From: JABDQW01 sp942492025
Lineage (GTDB): Bacteria > Pseudomonadota > Gammaproteobacteria > SZUA-229
Length of the DNA: 64,000 nt
Reading direction: 5' to 3'
Assembly (NCBI GenBank): GCA_942492025.1
Contig: CALODJ010000012.1
Span: 434,001 to 498,000, forward strand
Position 1 is the stretch's first letter. Each line of letters begins with the position of its first letter. This document shows positions 38,676 to 46,781 of the stretch, piece by piece. The notes beneath the pieces were generated by a model, which did not search any database, had not been told where the DNA came from, and saw nothing but the letters and a program-made list of their open reading frames with translations. A program made the translations under genes and the position numbers.

Positions 38676-38962
38676 TAGGTCCATGCAGCTGTCAGGTAAC
38701 GTCTGAATCTTTTCCACGATCTGTAAGATCAGATCTGAGTAGGGCAACACGCTCAAACTTCACGGTGCGCACGGCGCACCCTACGGTAGGTCCATGCAGC
38801 TGTCAGGTAACGTCTGAATCTTTTCCACGATCTGTAAGATCAGATCTGAGTAGGGCAACACACTCAAACTTCACGGTGCGCACGGCGCACCCTACGGTAG
38901 GTCCGTTCAGCTGTCATGTAACGTCTGAATCTTTTCCACGATCTGTAAGATCAGATCTGAGT
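38631..38962. repeat. Three tandem 111-bp repeats
   Basis: Units start at 38631, 38742 and 38853 (GGGCAACACRCTC) and are nearly identical, differing at a few bases in the third. Each unit contains one family-A arm (GGTGCGCACGGCGCACCCTA) and a small inverted repeat GATCTG-TAAGAT-CAGATC. As 111 is divisible by three, a spurious repetitive reading frame crosses the array. No coding sense is evident. It fills most of the 38562-39080 gap. Confidence 0.92.
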
Positions 38963-39080
38963 CACGACATATCATTATTGCCAGTATCACACGCTAAAAC
39001 CTCTGCGCCTGTGCACTTAACAAATATCAAGTTTTTTTATTTGCACCTTTGCGGTGAATAAAATCACCGTGTACGAGGTC

Positions 39081-40340
39081 TCACCCTGATCTCATCGTAC
39101 CGTCATTGACCGCTGACTCGGCCTGCAGTTCGAGCAGTTCTTCTTCTACACCGGCCGCGTGGGTAAGTTCTGCCACATTCTGCTTGGTGAAGAAGCCGTT
39201 GAAGCTGCCGAAGCGTTGCACGTATTCGACGATCAACGAGGAATGCTCGGATGCACTGGAGAAGATCTGCTTCAGTCCATCTTCCTTGGATCCGATCACA
39301 TCGAGCAGGAAGTCACGGCCCTGAGATGCGATTTGCTGGACGACATATTCGATATTTTCCATGCCATGCCGTTCGCCATCGCTGACAGCGAGTGCGATAT
39401 GGTGCAGCCGAGGGCCGTAATTACGCACGAAGGTTTCAGTGGGTGAGGGCAGTTTCTCCAGATGATTGACAAAATAGGGTGTATTGTTGGCGGTAAACAC
39501 CTTGGCAGGGCTGATCAGCTCATTCGAGTAGTGTGTGCTTTTGGTGACATTGGTCGAGGAATTCTGGTCTCGAATGTCGTAGGAACCCCAATAGTAATAG
39601 CTGGATAAGGATAGCCATTCCAGTATGGCGACTTCCCGGTTCTGGCTGTAAACCCGGGTAGCCAGGTGATCAATGGGCTGAATCAGATCATCGATTTCGA
39701 GCTCTTTCTGCATGGCTTTGGCCGCAAGATACACCTCCTGTACGTCATCGCGGATCGAACTCATACCCAATGCATAGGTACGTATCTGGTCAGCGGGCCG
39801 CTCCATGTAGGCGACGATGTTGTGTGTATAGGGTGAAGGTTTACTGATGGCAATATTGCCGGGTAATTGCAGCCGGCGTATCTGGTCCTGTGAAAAGAAA
39901 CGAAACTCGCGTGCTTTCTGACACTCAACCACATCGTGCAGGTTGTTCACGCGCAGTATCTCGCCCATGTAACGACTGTTGGGTTTGCGCATGCCAATCG
40001 GGTACACCTCATTAAGGCTGCGGAAGATACCATGAATCGCCGGATCTTTTACCTCCCTGACGAGAAAATCAGGCGAGTTCATGTCAATTCGCAGTACGTG
40101 TGTCCAGTGGTCCTCACTCTCGAGGGTGACTAGGTAGTGGTACGGCGTCATCAGCGCCAGTTCACCGATGTATCTGATCGAATGGCCAGGATCGACGGTT
40201 ATCATAATCGCGTCGATTTCCTGAATCATGTCGGTCAGTCCGCTGCTGTCTCGCTCTTCGAGCAAGCGCACCAGATATTCTTCAAAAAAGTCTGAATTGA
40301 GTTTGTCGCCCTGACGGGTATGGGATAAGGATTGAGTCAT
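39081..40340 (-). CDS. Vicinal-oxygen-chelate protein resembling 4-hydroxyphenylpyruvate dioxygenase
   Basis: 419 aa from ATG 40340; a TTG 54 bp upstream is less likely. The C-terminal half (about 215-395) has the paired-barrel VOC layout of HPPD: IDHLATRV (His225), PRLHHIALAV (His313/His314) and IVEYVQR (Glu372) match the HPPD iron ligands 2-His-1-Glu, and the ending FGSFNGFFTKQNV resembles HPPD's C-terminal helix. The N-terminal ~210 residues are unfamiliar. Substrate unknown: an Fe(II) dioxygenase or isomerase is inferred. The gene is divergent from the ATP-grasp operon and shares its 353-bp promoter region. Confidence 0.7.
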   Translation of the reverse strand: MTQSLSHTRQGDKLNSDFFEEYLVRLLEERDSSGLTDMIQEIDAIMITVDPGHSIRYIGELALMTPYHYLVTLESEDHWTHVLRIDMNSPDFLVREVKDPAIHGIFRSLNEVYPIGMRKPNSRYMGEILRVNNLHDVVECQKAREFRFFSQDQIRRLQLPGNIAISKPSPYTHNIVAYMERPADQIRTYALGMSSIRDDVQEVYLAAKAMQKELEIDDLIQPIDHLATRVYSQNREVAILEWLSLSSYYYWGSYDIRDQNSSTNVTKSTHYSNELISPAKVFTANNTPYFVNHLEKLPSPTETFVRNYGPRLHHIALAVSDGERHGMENIEYVVQQIASQGRDFLLDVIGSKEDGLKQIFSSASEHSSLIVEYVQRFGSFNGFFTKQNVAELTHAAGVEEELLELQAESAVNDGTMRSG

Positions 40341-40499
40341 GCCCTCTGTTGTGCCCCTGAAGATAAAGATAAAAAACCGTATTGTGCCAAGCAATTACCA
40401 CGCCAGAATGGCTATAGCCTGGTACCCGTTGATAAGTGCTTTAAGTTCCGGTGCTTAGCTCAATTCCACCCCTGTCGACGGTATTAGGCACGACAAAAT

Positions 40500-40634
40500 T
40501 GCACCTTTATGAAGCAGATCGTGCGGTGATGTTCTCTACCATGGTGCAAAATGGTTAACAACCTGGAAACTAGCGTGCCGAGATGCCGATTTTCTTTGCC
40601 TATACCGCTGTACTCTTTTGGCACGCACCTTGCA
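40500..40634 (+). promoter_or_regulatory. Sigma-54 promoter with two NtrC-like enhancer sites
   Basis: TGGCAC-N5-TTGCA (40619-40634) is a perfect -24/-12 promoter; a start near 40645 follows. Two 17-bp NtrC-like sites, TGCACCTTTATGAAGCA (40500-40516) and TTCTCTACCATGGTGCA (40532-40548), are 32 bp apart centre to centre, at about -137 and -105. Spacing and positions almost equal those of E. coli glnAp2 (-140, -108). Each site has one strong half (TGCACC, TGGTGCA) and one weak half. Confidence 0.75.
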
Positions 40635-40693
40635 AAGAATATGGTCAACATATTTATAACATCAACCGGGCATAGACAACGGCGTCTGTAACA

Positions 40694-42145
40694 ATGGCAA
40701 TCAGCTGGAAAGACTATTCAAGCGGGGACAGTTATGATGAGCTCATTACCCCTGGCGGCCGCGCACGCGTCGGGGCTGGCAGGATCGTCCAGTACCTGCG
40801 AGGACTGAGTGACGCAGACTTGCATGAGCGTCGCGAAGCGGCCGAACTGGCCATGCACGTCATGGGAATTACCTTCACTGTCTACAGCGATGAAGGCGGC
40901 ATCGACAGGGTTTGGCCTTTCGATATCATTCCGCGCATAATATCTGCTCGGGAATGGCAGAAAACGGATGATGGCTTGCAACAACGTGTTCAGGCTTTGA
41001 ACATGTTCATCGCGGACATCTATGGCGAGCAGCGCATCATCAAGGACGGTATTTTTCCCAGAGAAATACTGACACAATCGGTTAATTTTCGCGAACAGTG
41101 CATGGGCATCAAGCCAGCGCACGATATCTGGGCGCATATATGTGGCAGCGATCTGGTGCGGGATCGTGACGGTACCATGTATGTACTGGAAGATAACCTG
41201 CGTGTTCCGTCGGGCGTCTCCTATATGCTGGAAAACCGTTTTGTGATGAAGCGTATTTTCCCAGAACTGTTCGAAGATTACAGCATTCTCCCCGTCGATG
41301 GCTATTCAACACGGCTGTTCGATATGCTCGCTTCGTTGTCACCAAGGCCGGCAGATTTTCCGGCCATTGTGGTGCTGACACCGGGCATCTACAACTCAGC
41401 CTACTTCGAGCACTCCTATCTTGCGCAGCAGATGGGCGTAGAACTGGTATCCGGCAGTGATCTCTTTGTCGGTGACGATGATTGTGTCTACATGCGCACG
41501 ATCAACGGCCGGGCCCAGGTTGATGTTATTTATCGCCGGGTCGATGACATGTACCTGGACCCGGACGTATTCCATCCGGATTCGGTGCTGGGTGTGCCGG
41601 GGATTATGCGCGCCTGGAGTCGTGGCAATGTGGCGATAGCCAATGCACCCGGTGCGGGCGTTGCCGATGACAAGGTCGTATATGCCTATGTGCCGCAGAT
41701 GATCAAGTACTACCTCGACCAGGACCCGATACTGCAGAATGTGCCGACCTATCTATGCATCGATGAAAAACAGCGTGAGTACGTGCTTGCCAACCTCGAT
41801 AGCATGGTGGTAAAACCTGCCAATGAATCGGGTGGTTATGGCATGATGGTCGGCCCCGCCGCCAGCCAGAAAACCCGGATGGAGTTTGCCAAACTGATCA
41901 AAAAAGATCCACGCAACTATATTGCACAGCCAACACTGTCACTTTCGACGTCGCCGACATTGTGTGATGGGCACGTTGAGCCGAGGCATATCGATTTGCG
42001 TCCATTCATTCTTTCAGGTGAAAACAGACATGTGACGCGTGGCGGTTTAACACGTGTTGCGCTTAAGAAAGGATCGCTCGTCGTCAATTCTTCCCAGGGC
42101 GGGGGTAGTAAAGATACCTGGATCGTCGAAACTGGAGGTCATTAG
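40694..42145 (+). CDS. Circularly permuted ATP-grasp type 2 protein (stand-alone)
   Basis: 483 aa, COG2308 family, paralogous to residues 1-510 of the fusion at 35.1 kb. Motifs: HICGSDLVRDRDGTMYVLEDNLRVPSGVSYMLENR, TPGIYNSAYFEHSYLAQQMGVELVSG-type block, MVVKPANESGGYGM and RPFILSGE. ATP-dependent carboxylate-amine ligation is inferred from the fold. It has its own sigma-54/NtrC-type promoter and precedes the alpha-E gene by two bases. Confidence 0.92.
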   Translation: MAISWKDYSSGDSYDELITPGGRARVGAGRIVQYLRGLSDADLHERREAAELAMHVMGITFTVYSDEGGIDRVWPFDIIPRIISAREWQKTDDGLQQRVQALNMFIADIYGEQRIIKDGIFPREILTQSVNFREQCMGIKPAHDIWAHICGSDLVRDRDGTMYVLEDNLRVPSGVSYMLENRFVMKRIFPELFEDYSILPVDGYSTRLFDMLASLSPRPADFPAIVVLTPGIYNSAYFEHSYLAQQMGVELVSGSDLFVGDDDCVYMRTINGRAQVDVIYRRVDDMYLDPDVFHPDSVLGVPGIMRAWSRGNVAIANAPGAGVADDKVVYAYVPQMIKYYLDQDPILQNVPTYLCIDEKQREYVLANLDSMVVKPANESGGYGMMVGPAASQKTRMEFAKLIKKDPRNYIAQPTLSLSTSPTLCDGHVEPRHIDLRPFILSGENRHVTRGGLTRVALKKGSLVVNSSQGGGSKDTWIVETGGH

Positions 42146-42147
42146 TC

Positions 42148-43134
42148 ATGCTGTTATCGAGTGTCGCAGAACGCGTCTACTGGTTTGCACGCTATGTCGA
42201 GCGTGTTGAAAATACCGCTCGCTTGATCCTTGTCAACAACCATCTGTTGCTGGACATGCCCCGACGTTCAACACTGGGCTGGGAGCCGATCGTTTCAATC
42301 ACCGGCATTGCCGACAAGTTTTATGAAACCCATAAGCAAGCTAGCGAACGCAATGTCATGCGCTTTCTTATCATGGATACTACAAAAAATCCCAGCTGCA
42401 TGCTGCGTTCGCTGGCGCATGCGCGCGAGAATTTACGCACGTCCAGGGCTATATTTCCGCGAGCGGTTTGGGAAACACTGAATGACCTCAACACGTATGC
42501 CAGTAAGCATCAAGCATCTGTGCTCACGCGGCGTGGACGTTACGAGTTCATGCAGCATGTGATCGATTCATGTCATCTGATATCTGGCAAGCTTTCGGCC
42601 TCGATGAGCCACGACCAGATATATGAATTCGTTCGAATGGGTAGAAATATTGAACGGGCTGATATGACCTCCCGCGTCATCGATGTGCGTGCTGAAAATC
42701 TGTTGCCCAAACATGATGAGGAACTCAAGCCGTTTAACGATATACAGTGGAAAAGCGTACTCGACTCACTCGCTGGTTACCAGATGTACCGGCGTTATGT
42801 CCATGTGCGTGTCAAGGGTGTCGAAGTGTTACGCTATTTATTACAGGATGAATTTTTCCCCCGCGCGGTCAATCACTGTTTTATTCAGCTTGAGCAGTGT
42901 CTGCGAAATTTACCCAGGAACGAGGCCCCGCAATATGCGCTGGTGCGAGCTCAGCGTCTGATCAGAAATGCCCGAATCGAACATCTTGTGCATCACAAAC
43001 TGAATGATTTCATCAATGATCTGCAACTGGCGATTATCGATCTCAATGCCGAGTTGACGTCAACGTACTTCGAGGGTAAGGACGTCTCACCCGCAGTGTA
43101 CTACACCCTGCCGCGCGAGCTGGCAACGGCATAA
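42148..43134 (+). CDS. Alpha-E domain protein
   Basis: 328 aa, COG2307 (alpha-E, mostly helical). N-terminal LLSSVAERVYWFARYVERVENTARLILVNNHLLLD is the family signature. A strong ribosome site (GGAGGT) lies nine bases before the ATG, inside the end of the upstream gene. Its paralogue is fused to the ATP-grasp domain at 35.1 kb. Biochemical role unknown; conserved partnership implies a complex with the ATP-grasp protein. Confidence 0.9.
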   Translation: MLLSSVAERVYWFARYVERVENTARLILVNNHLLLDMPRRSTLGWEPIVSITGIADKFYETHKQASERNVMRFLIMDTTKNPSCMLRSLAHARENLRTSRAIFPRAVWETLNDLNTYASKHQASVLTRRGRYEFMQHVIDSCHLISGKLSASMSHDQIYEFVRMGRNIERADMTSRVIDVRAENLLPKHDEELKPFNDIQWKSVLDSLAGYQMYRRYVHVRVKGVEVLRYLLQDEFFPRAVNHCFIQLEQCLRNLPRNEAPQYALVRAQRLIRNARIEHLVHHKLNDFINDLQLAIIDLNAELTSTYFEGKDVSPAVYYTLPRELATA

Positions 43135-43183
43135 GAGCACAAGCGAGTAACGCTATATTGCTTACACTGACGAGTGATGCAGG

Positions 43184-43684
43184 TTATCGCCTCGTCTGTT
43201 GCGTCCAGTCGTTAATAGGTGTCTCTGTCAGCAGGTGCCTGATATAGGCAACAGCCTCGGAGAGGTTCTCAGCCGCTTTTTCCGACAAGGGTAAACCAAG
43301 GCCGAATTCATAGCCTCGGATCGATAGCATGAAAGCCTTCGGTGCTGTCTTCCCCTGTATTCTTTCATACACGGCCAATATAGACTGAGGACTCATTGCA
43401 TGTGTGGTGTAGCTATCGTCCCGGGTCGGGAATAGTTGATAAAATTCAAAGGGCGGCTCGGCGTTGGCACTGGCATCAATGAAAAGGACGCGTTCGCGAC
43501 TCTCGAGATCAATGGCATGTTCAATCTGCAGCTGAAAATCGGTCAGTAAATCGACATCGACAAAATTTTCCTGACCTAGAAGGTCATAGGCTTGCGTGCC
43601 CAGCGCGTCATCGCCACGAGATGGATTACCCCAGGTGAAAATCAAAACCGGTTTGGTGGAATCTTGCACGGTGTTTGGCGTCAT
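43184..43684 (-). CDS. hoxW: Hydrogenase maturation protease (HoxW-like)
   Basis: 166 aa. Removes the C-terminal extension of HoxH after nickel insertion. GNPSRGDDALG holds the first metal-binding acidic residue, VLFIDASAN the second Asp, and TTHAMSPQSIL the conserved His, in the usual HybD/HoxW order. The gene is last in the hox order, 219 bp after hoxH, with a 29-bp inverted-repeat element in between. It converges with the alpha-E gene. Confidence 0.9.
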   Translation of the reverse strand: MTPNTVQDSTKPVLIFTWGNPSRGDDALGTQAYDLLGQENFVDVDLLTDFQLQIEHAIDLESRERVLFIDASANAEPPFEFYQLFPTRDDSYTTHAMSPQSILAVYERIQGKTAPKAFMLSIRGYEFGLGLPLSEKAAENLSEAVAYIRHLLTETPINDWTQQTRR

Positions 43685-43740
43685 GCTGAATGGGATGTGT
43701 GAATTTCGATATAGACTGACAGCTACAAACTAAAAGGTGT

Positions 43741-43848
43741 TTCACCACGGAGTCACAGAGGGCACAGAGTTTTACTTGGTTAACAGCACCTGTGGCGTAG
43801 TCAATAATACAATACTTTTCTCTGTGCCCTCTGTGACTCCGTGGTGAA
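43741..43848. repeat. Inverted-repeat element between hoxH and hoxW (family B)
   Basis: A perfect 29-bp arm at 43741-43769 (begins TTCACCACGGAGTCACAGAG) has its exact complement at 43820-43848, around a 50-bp loop. A transcript would form a very stable hairpin inside the hox operon. Related fragments (CTTTGCGGTGAA type) occur at 43864-43880 and elsewhere in the window. Confidence 0.92.
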
Positions 43849-43903
43849 GCAATCATTCCATTTCGCGTCTTTGCGGTGAAAATAACCGCTGGTTGTGTAT
43901 CGA

Positions 43904-45397
43904 TTAACTACATGTGCGCTCGATCTGACCGGTGGCGCGTTTTTCCAGGCGATCGACGAGCTCGTTATTTTCATCAACCAGGCTGATTTCCAGCGGCATC
44001 TTGCCCATGGCATGGGTGGCACACGACAGGCACGGGTCGTAGGCACGGATGGCCACTTCAATCTGGTTCAGCAGCGGCTCGGTCAGCTCATTGCCATCGA
44101 GGTAATGACTGGCGACCTGGCGTATGGACTCGTTCATCGCCTGATTGTTGTTCGTAGTCGAGACGATCAGGTTGGCTCTGGTCACAAGACCATCATCATC
44201 AATTTCATAATGGTGGAACAGGGTGCCACGCGGCGCTTCAATCACGCCAATACCACAGCTAGTGATCTCACCCTTGTTCAGAAGATCGGTACCGGAGATG
44301 TCCGGGTCATGTAACAGCTGTTGTATCGCCTCGGCGCAATACAGCAGCTCGATCAGTCGCGCCCAGTGGAAAGCCAGTGAAGATTGCACAGGCTTGCCAT
44401 TGCCTATCGCGATGAATTCACTGCGTTCTTTTTCAGCCAACGGTGTGGTGAAAAAATCACAGTTATTCACGCGGGCCAGAGGCCCTACACGGTACCAGCC
44501 ATCTTCTGCACCAAGGGCGTCTATGAATGGAAATTTCATATAGCTCCAGTTCTTCACGCCTTCCTTGATGTAATCGGTGTAGTTCGTGTAATCGACGTGA
44601 TCAAATATGCTACCACCATCCGCGTTACGGGCTCGCAAACCACCATGGTAGATATCAAATTCGCCGTCACTGCCGATCAGGCTGAGCATATTGCTATCGA
44701 TGGTCGCAAAAGCCAGATGGTAATCCAGTTGCTCGAAGAAGATGCGTTTGAGCAGTGCCACGGCATCTATAGCCCAGCTGACGATCTGGTCGATGTCCTT
44801 CAGCAAGTAATCAATTTCATCCTTGTTAAGCGACTTGTTGACGCCACCGGGAATAGCGCCGGTACCATGCACCCGTTTTCCGGCGGTCAGGCGGATGACT
44901 TCCTGGCCGTATTTGCGCAAAAGCACGCCCTGTTTGGCAATTTCAGGATGATCTTCGATCACGCCGACAATATTACGATGACGCACTTCATCATCAAAGC
45001 CAAACAACAGGTCAGGTGAACACAAGTGAAAGAAATGCAGGGCGTGGGATTGCAAGGTCTGGCCATAATGCATCAGGCGGCGCATTTTCTCTGCTGTCGG
45101 CGTCAGCGCTTGCGTGCCGACCAGCATGTCGGTTGCCTTGGCTGCGGCGAGATGGTGGCTTACCGGACAGATGCCACAGAGACGTTGCACCAGCACGGGC
45201 AGCTCCCAGTAGGGTCGACCCTGGATGAATTTTTCAAAACCGCGAAATTCGACGATGTGCAAACGCGCTTGTTTGATATGCTTGTTTTCATCCTGCAGCA
45301 GGGTGACTTTACCATGACCTTCGACACGTGTGAGCGGTTCGATTACGACACGTTCGAGTTTTTCAGGGCTTTCTGCGGTTTCAAGTGAAGTTGACAT
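43904..45397 (-). CDS. hoxH: NAD-reducing [NiFe] hydrogenase large subunit HoxH
   Basis: 497 aa from ATG 45397; a GTG 45 bp upstream is less likely. Carries the NiFe(CN)2CO active site: the N-terminal ligand motif is RLCGICPVSHH and the C-terminal one DPCLSCATH. The 35 residues after that His form the tail that HoxW would remove. H2 oxidation or evolution occurs here, electrons passing via HoxY to HoxFU and NAD(P). Sequence type fits group 3d soluble bidirectional enzymes. Gap to hoxY 113 bp. Accessory hyp genes are not in the window. Confidence 0.97.
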   Translation of the reverse strand: MSTSLETAESPEKLERVVIEPLTRVEGHGKVTLLQDENKHIKQARLHIVEFRGFEKFIQGRPYWELPVLVQRLCGICPVSHHLAAAKATDMLVGTQALTPTAEKMRRLMHYGQTLQSHALHFFHLCSPDLLFGFDDEVRHRNIVGVIEDHPEIAKQGVLLRKYGQEVIRLTAGKRVHGTGAIPGGVNKSLNKDEIDYLLKDIDQIVSWAIDAVALLKRIFFEQLDYHLAFATIDSNMLSLIGSDGEFDIYHGGLRARNADGGSIFDHVDYTNYTDYIKEGVKNWSYMKFPFIDALGAEDGWYRVGPLARVNNCDFFTTPLAEKERSEFIAIGNGKPVQSSLAFHWARLIELLYCAEAIQQLLHDPDISGTDLLNKGEITSCGIGVIEAPRGTLFHHYEIDDDGLVTRANLIVSTTNNNQAMNESIRQVASHYLDGNELTEPLLNQIEVAIRAYDPCLSCATHAMGKMPLEISLVDENNELVDRLEKRATGQIERTCS

Positions 45398-45510
45398 TGG
45401 TTTAGCCTGCTTGGTTGAGCCTGCATTTCTTGGCCGATACACGAGTCCTCAGTCGATCTGTAAATCGAAATCTGTTCGAGATGATCTCGTTATCTGCCAG
45501 TAAATGCGGG

Positions 45511-46050
45511 CTAGTCATAATGAATTTGTTCGTAGGGAAAGCTTATCGGCTTGCCCTCAATCAGTTCTGTCAGAAATGTCCAGATGGTGTCACCCGATGG
45601 TGGGCATCCGGGCAGAAAGTGGTCTATTTTGACGACTTCGTGTATGGGATGTACCTTGTTGAGCAACATCGGTATTTCCTTATCCTGGGGTATCATCGGA
45701 TTGTCGACACCGATACCGTCAACGTAAGACTCTTCAAGACATTCTTTCAAGGTGAAACTGTTACGCATTGCAGGTATGCCGCCATTGACTGCACAGGCAC
45801 CCAGTGCGATCAGTATTTTACAATGCTTTCGAAACTCGAGCAGTACTTCGACATTCTCTGCATTGGCGACACCGCCCTCGATGATGCCGATGTCGCAGTC
45901 ACCAATGGTTTTGATGTCGGTGAGTGGTGTACGGTCGAATTCCGCCACTTGAACCAGATCGAGAATGCGTTCATCAATATCGAGTAACGACATATGGCAG
46001 CCAAAACAGCCACACAGTGATGCTGTCGCAACTTTAATTTTTTCGGCCAT
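45511..46050 (-). CDS. hoxY: NAD-reducing hydrogenase small subunit HoxY
   Basis: 179 aa. Carries the proximal [4Fe-4S] cluster next to the NiFe site. Cluster cysteines lie in SLCGCFGCHMSLLDID, ALGACAVNGGIP and PGCPPSGDTIW. It is short, like other HoxY proteins, lacking the extra clusters of membrane-bound hydrogenase small subunits. Two bases separate it from the hoxU stop. Confidence 0.97.
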   Translation of the reverse strand: MAEKIKVATASLCGCFGCHMSLLDIDERILDLVQVAEFDRTPLTDIKTIGDCDIGIIEGGVANAENVEVLLEFRKHCKILIALGACAVNGGIPAMRNSFTLKECLEESYVDGIGVDNPMIPQDKEIPMLLNKVHPIHEVVKIDHFLPGCPPSGDTIWTFLTELIEGKPISFPYEQIHYD

Positions 46051-46052
46051 GG

Positions 46053-46781
46053 TTAGTGCTCCTGTTCCTGTTCGTAGGCGGCAACATCGCCGACGATACT
46101 GATTGGCTGGCGGTCATACAGACGGTCTCCAATCGGCCTTTCATAACCCGTATGCTTGGGCAGGATAGCGCCCACAGGGCAGACGTGGGCCGCCTTGTCG
46201 CTGGCAGAGAAAGTACTGTCGCCGAGCTTGCCAGTGGGAGAATTAACCACCAGGTGCGTGTTAATCCCGCGGCCGTCGATGGCAAAGACATTTTTATGAT
46301 CAACATCCCGGCTGGCGCGGACACACAGTTCGCAAAGGATGCAGCGGTTGAAATCAATGGCAGTATCCGGATGCGAGGCATCGACCGAGCGCTGCGGGAA
46401 AAAGTGGGTGAAATGTGGCGACAGCATGTTGGTGTAGTAGGCAACCGCCTGCAGCTGGCAGGCACCGCTCTTTTCACAGCCCGGGCAGACGTGATTACCC
46501 TCGACAAACAGCATCTGCAGTAATTCGCGACGCTGACCCATGATCTTGTCACTCGTGTTATCAACTTCGGTGTCTGCCGTCGCGGGTTGCGTGCAGGCAG
46601 ATACCTGTCTGCCGTTGACATCGACGATGCATACACGGCAACTGCCATGGGGGGTGAATTCCGGGTTATGACACAGATGGGGGATGTATTCACCAGCCCT
46701 CAGTGCCGCGTCCATGATGGTATCACCCTCATCAAAAGGTATGGTTTTGCCATCCAGCTTGAATGTCTTGTTCGTGCTCAT
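46053..46781 (-). CDS. hoxU: NAD-reducing hydrogenase diaphorase subunit HoxU
   Basis: 242 aa, homologous to the NuoG N-terminus. Relays electrons between HoxY and HoxF. A ferredoxin-like [2Fe-2S] site lies in CHNPEFTPHGSCRVC with a later Cys; HVCPGCEKSGACQLQ is the His/Cys [4Fe-4S] motif; CILCELCVRASRDVD supplies further cluster ligands. ATGA overlap with hoxF. Confidence 0.97.
   Translation of the reverse strand: MSTNKTFKLDGKTIPFDEGDTIMDAALRAGEYIPHLCHNPEFTPHGSCRVCIVDVNGRQVSACTQPATADTEVDNTSDKIMGQRRELLQMLFVEGNHVCPGCEKSGACQLQAVAYYTNMLSPHFTHFFPQRSVDASHPDTAIDFNRCILCELCVRASRDVDHKNVFAIDGRGINTHLVVNSPTGKLGDSTFSASDKAAHVCPVGAILPKHTGYERPIGDRLYDRQPISIVGDVAAYEQEQEH

Noticed and set aside
38609..39061. 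150-codon repetitive plus-strand frame
   Set aside because: Created by the 111-bp tandem repeat, whose length is divisible by three; the sequence is the family-A hairpin, not protein-like.
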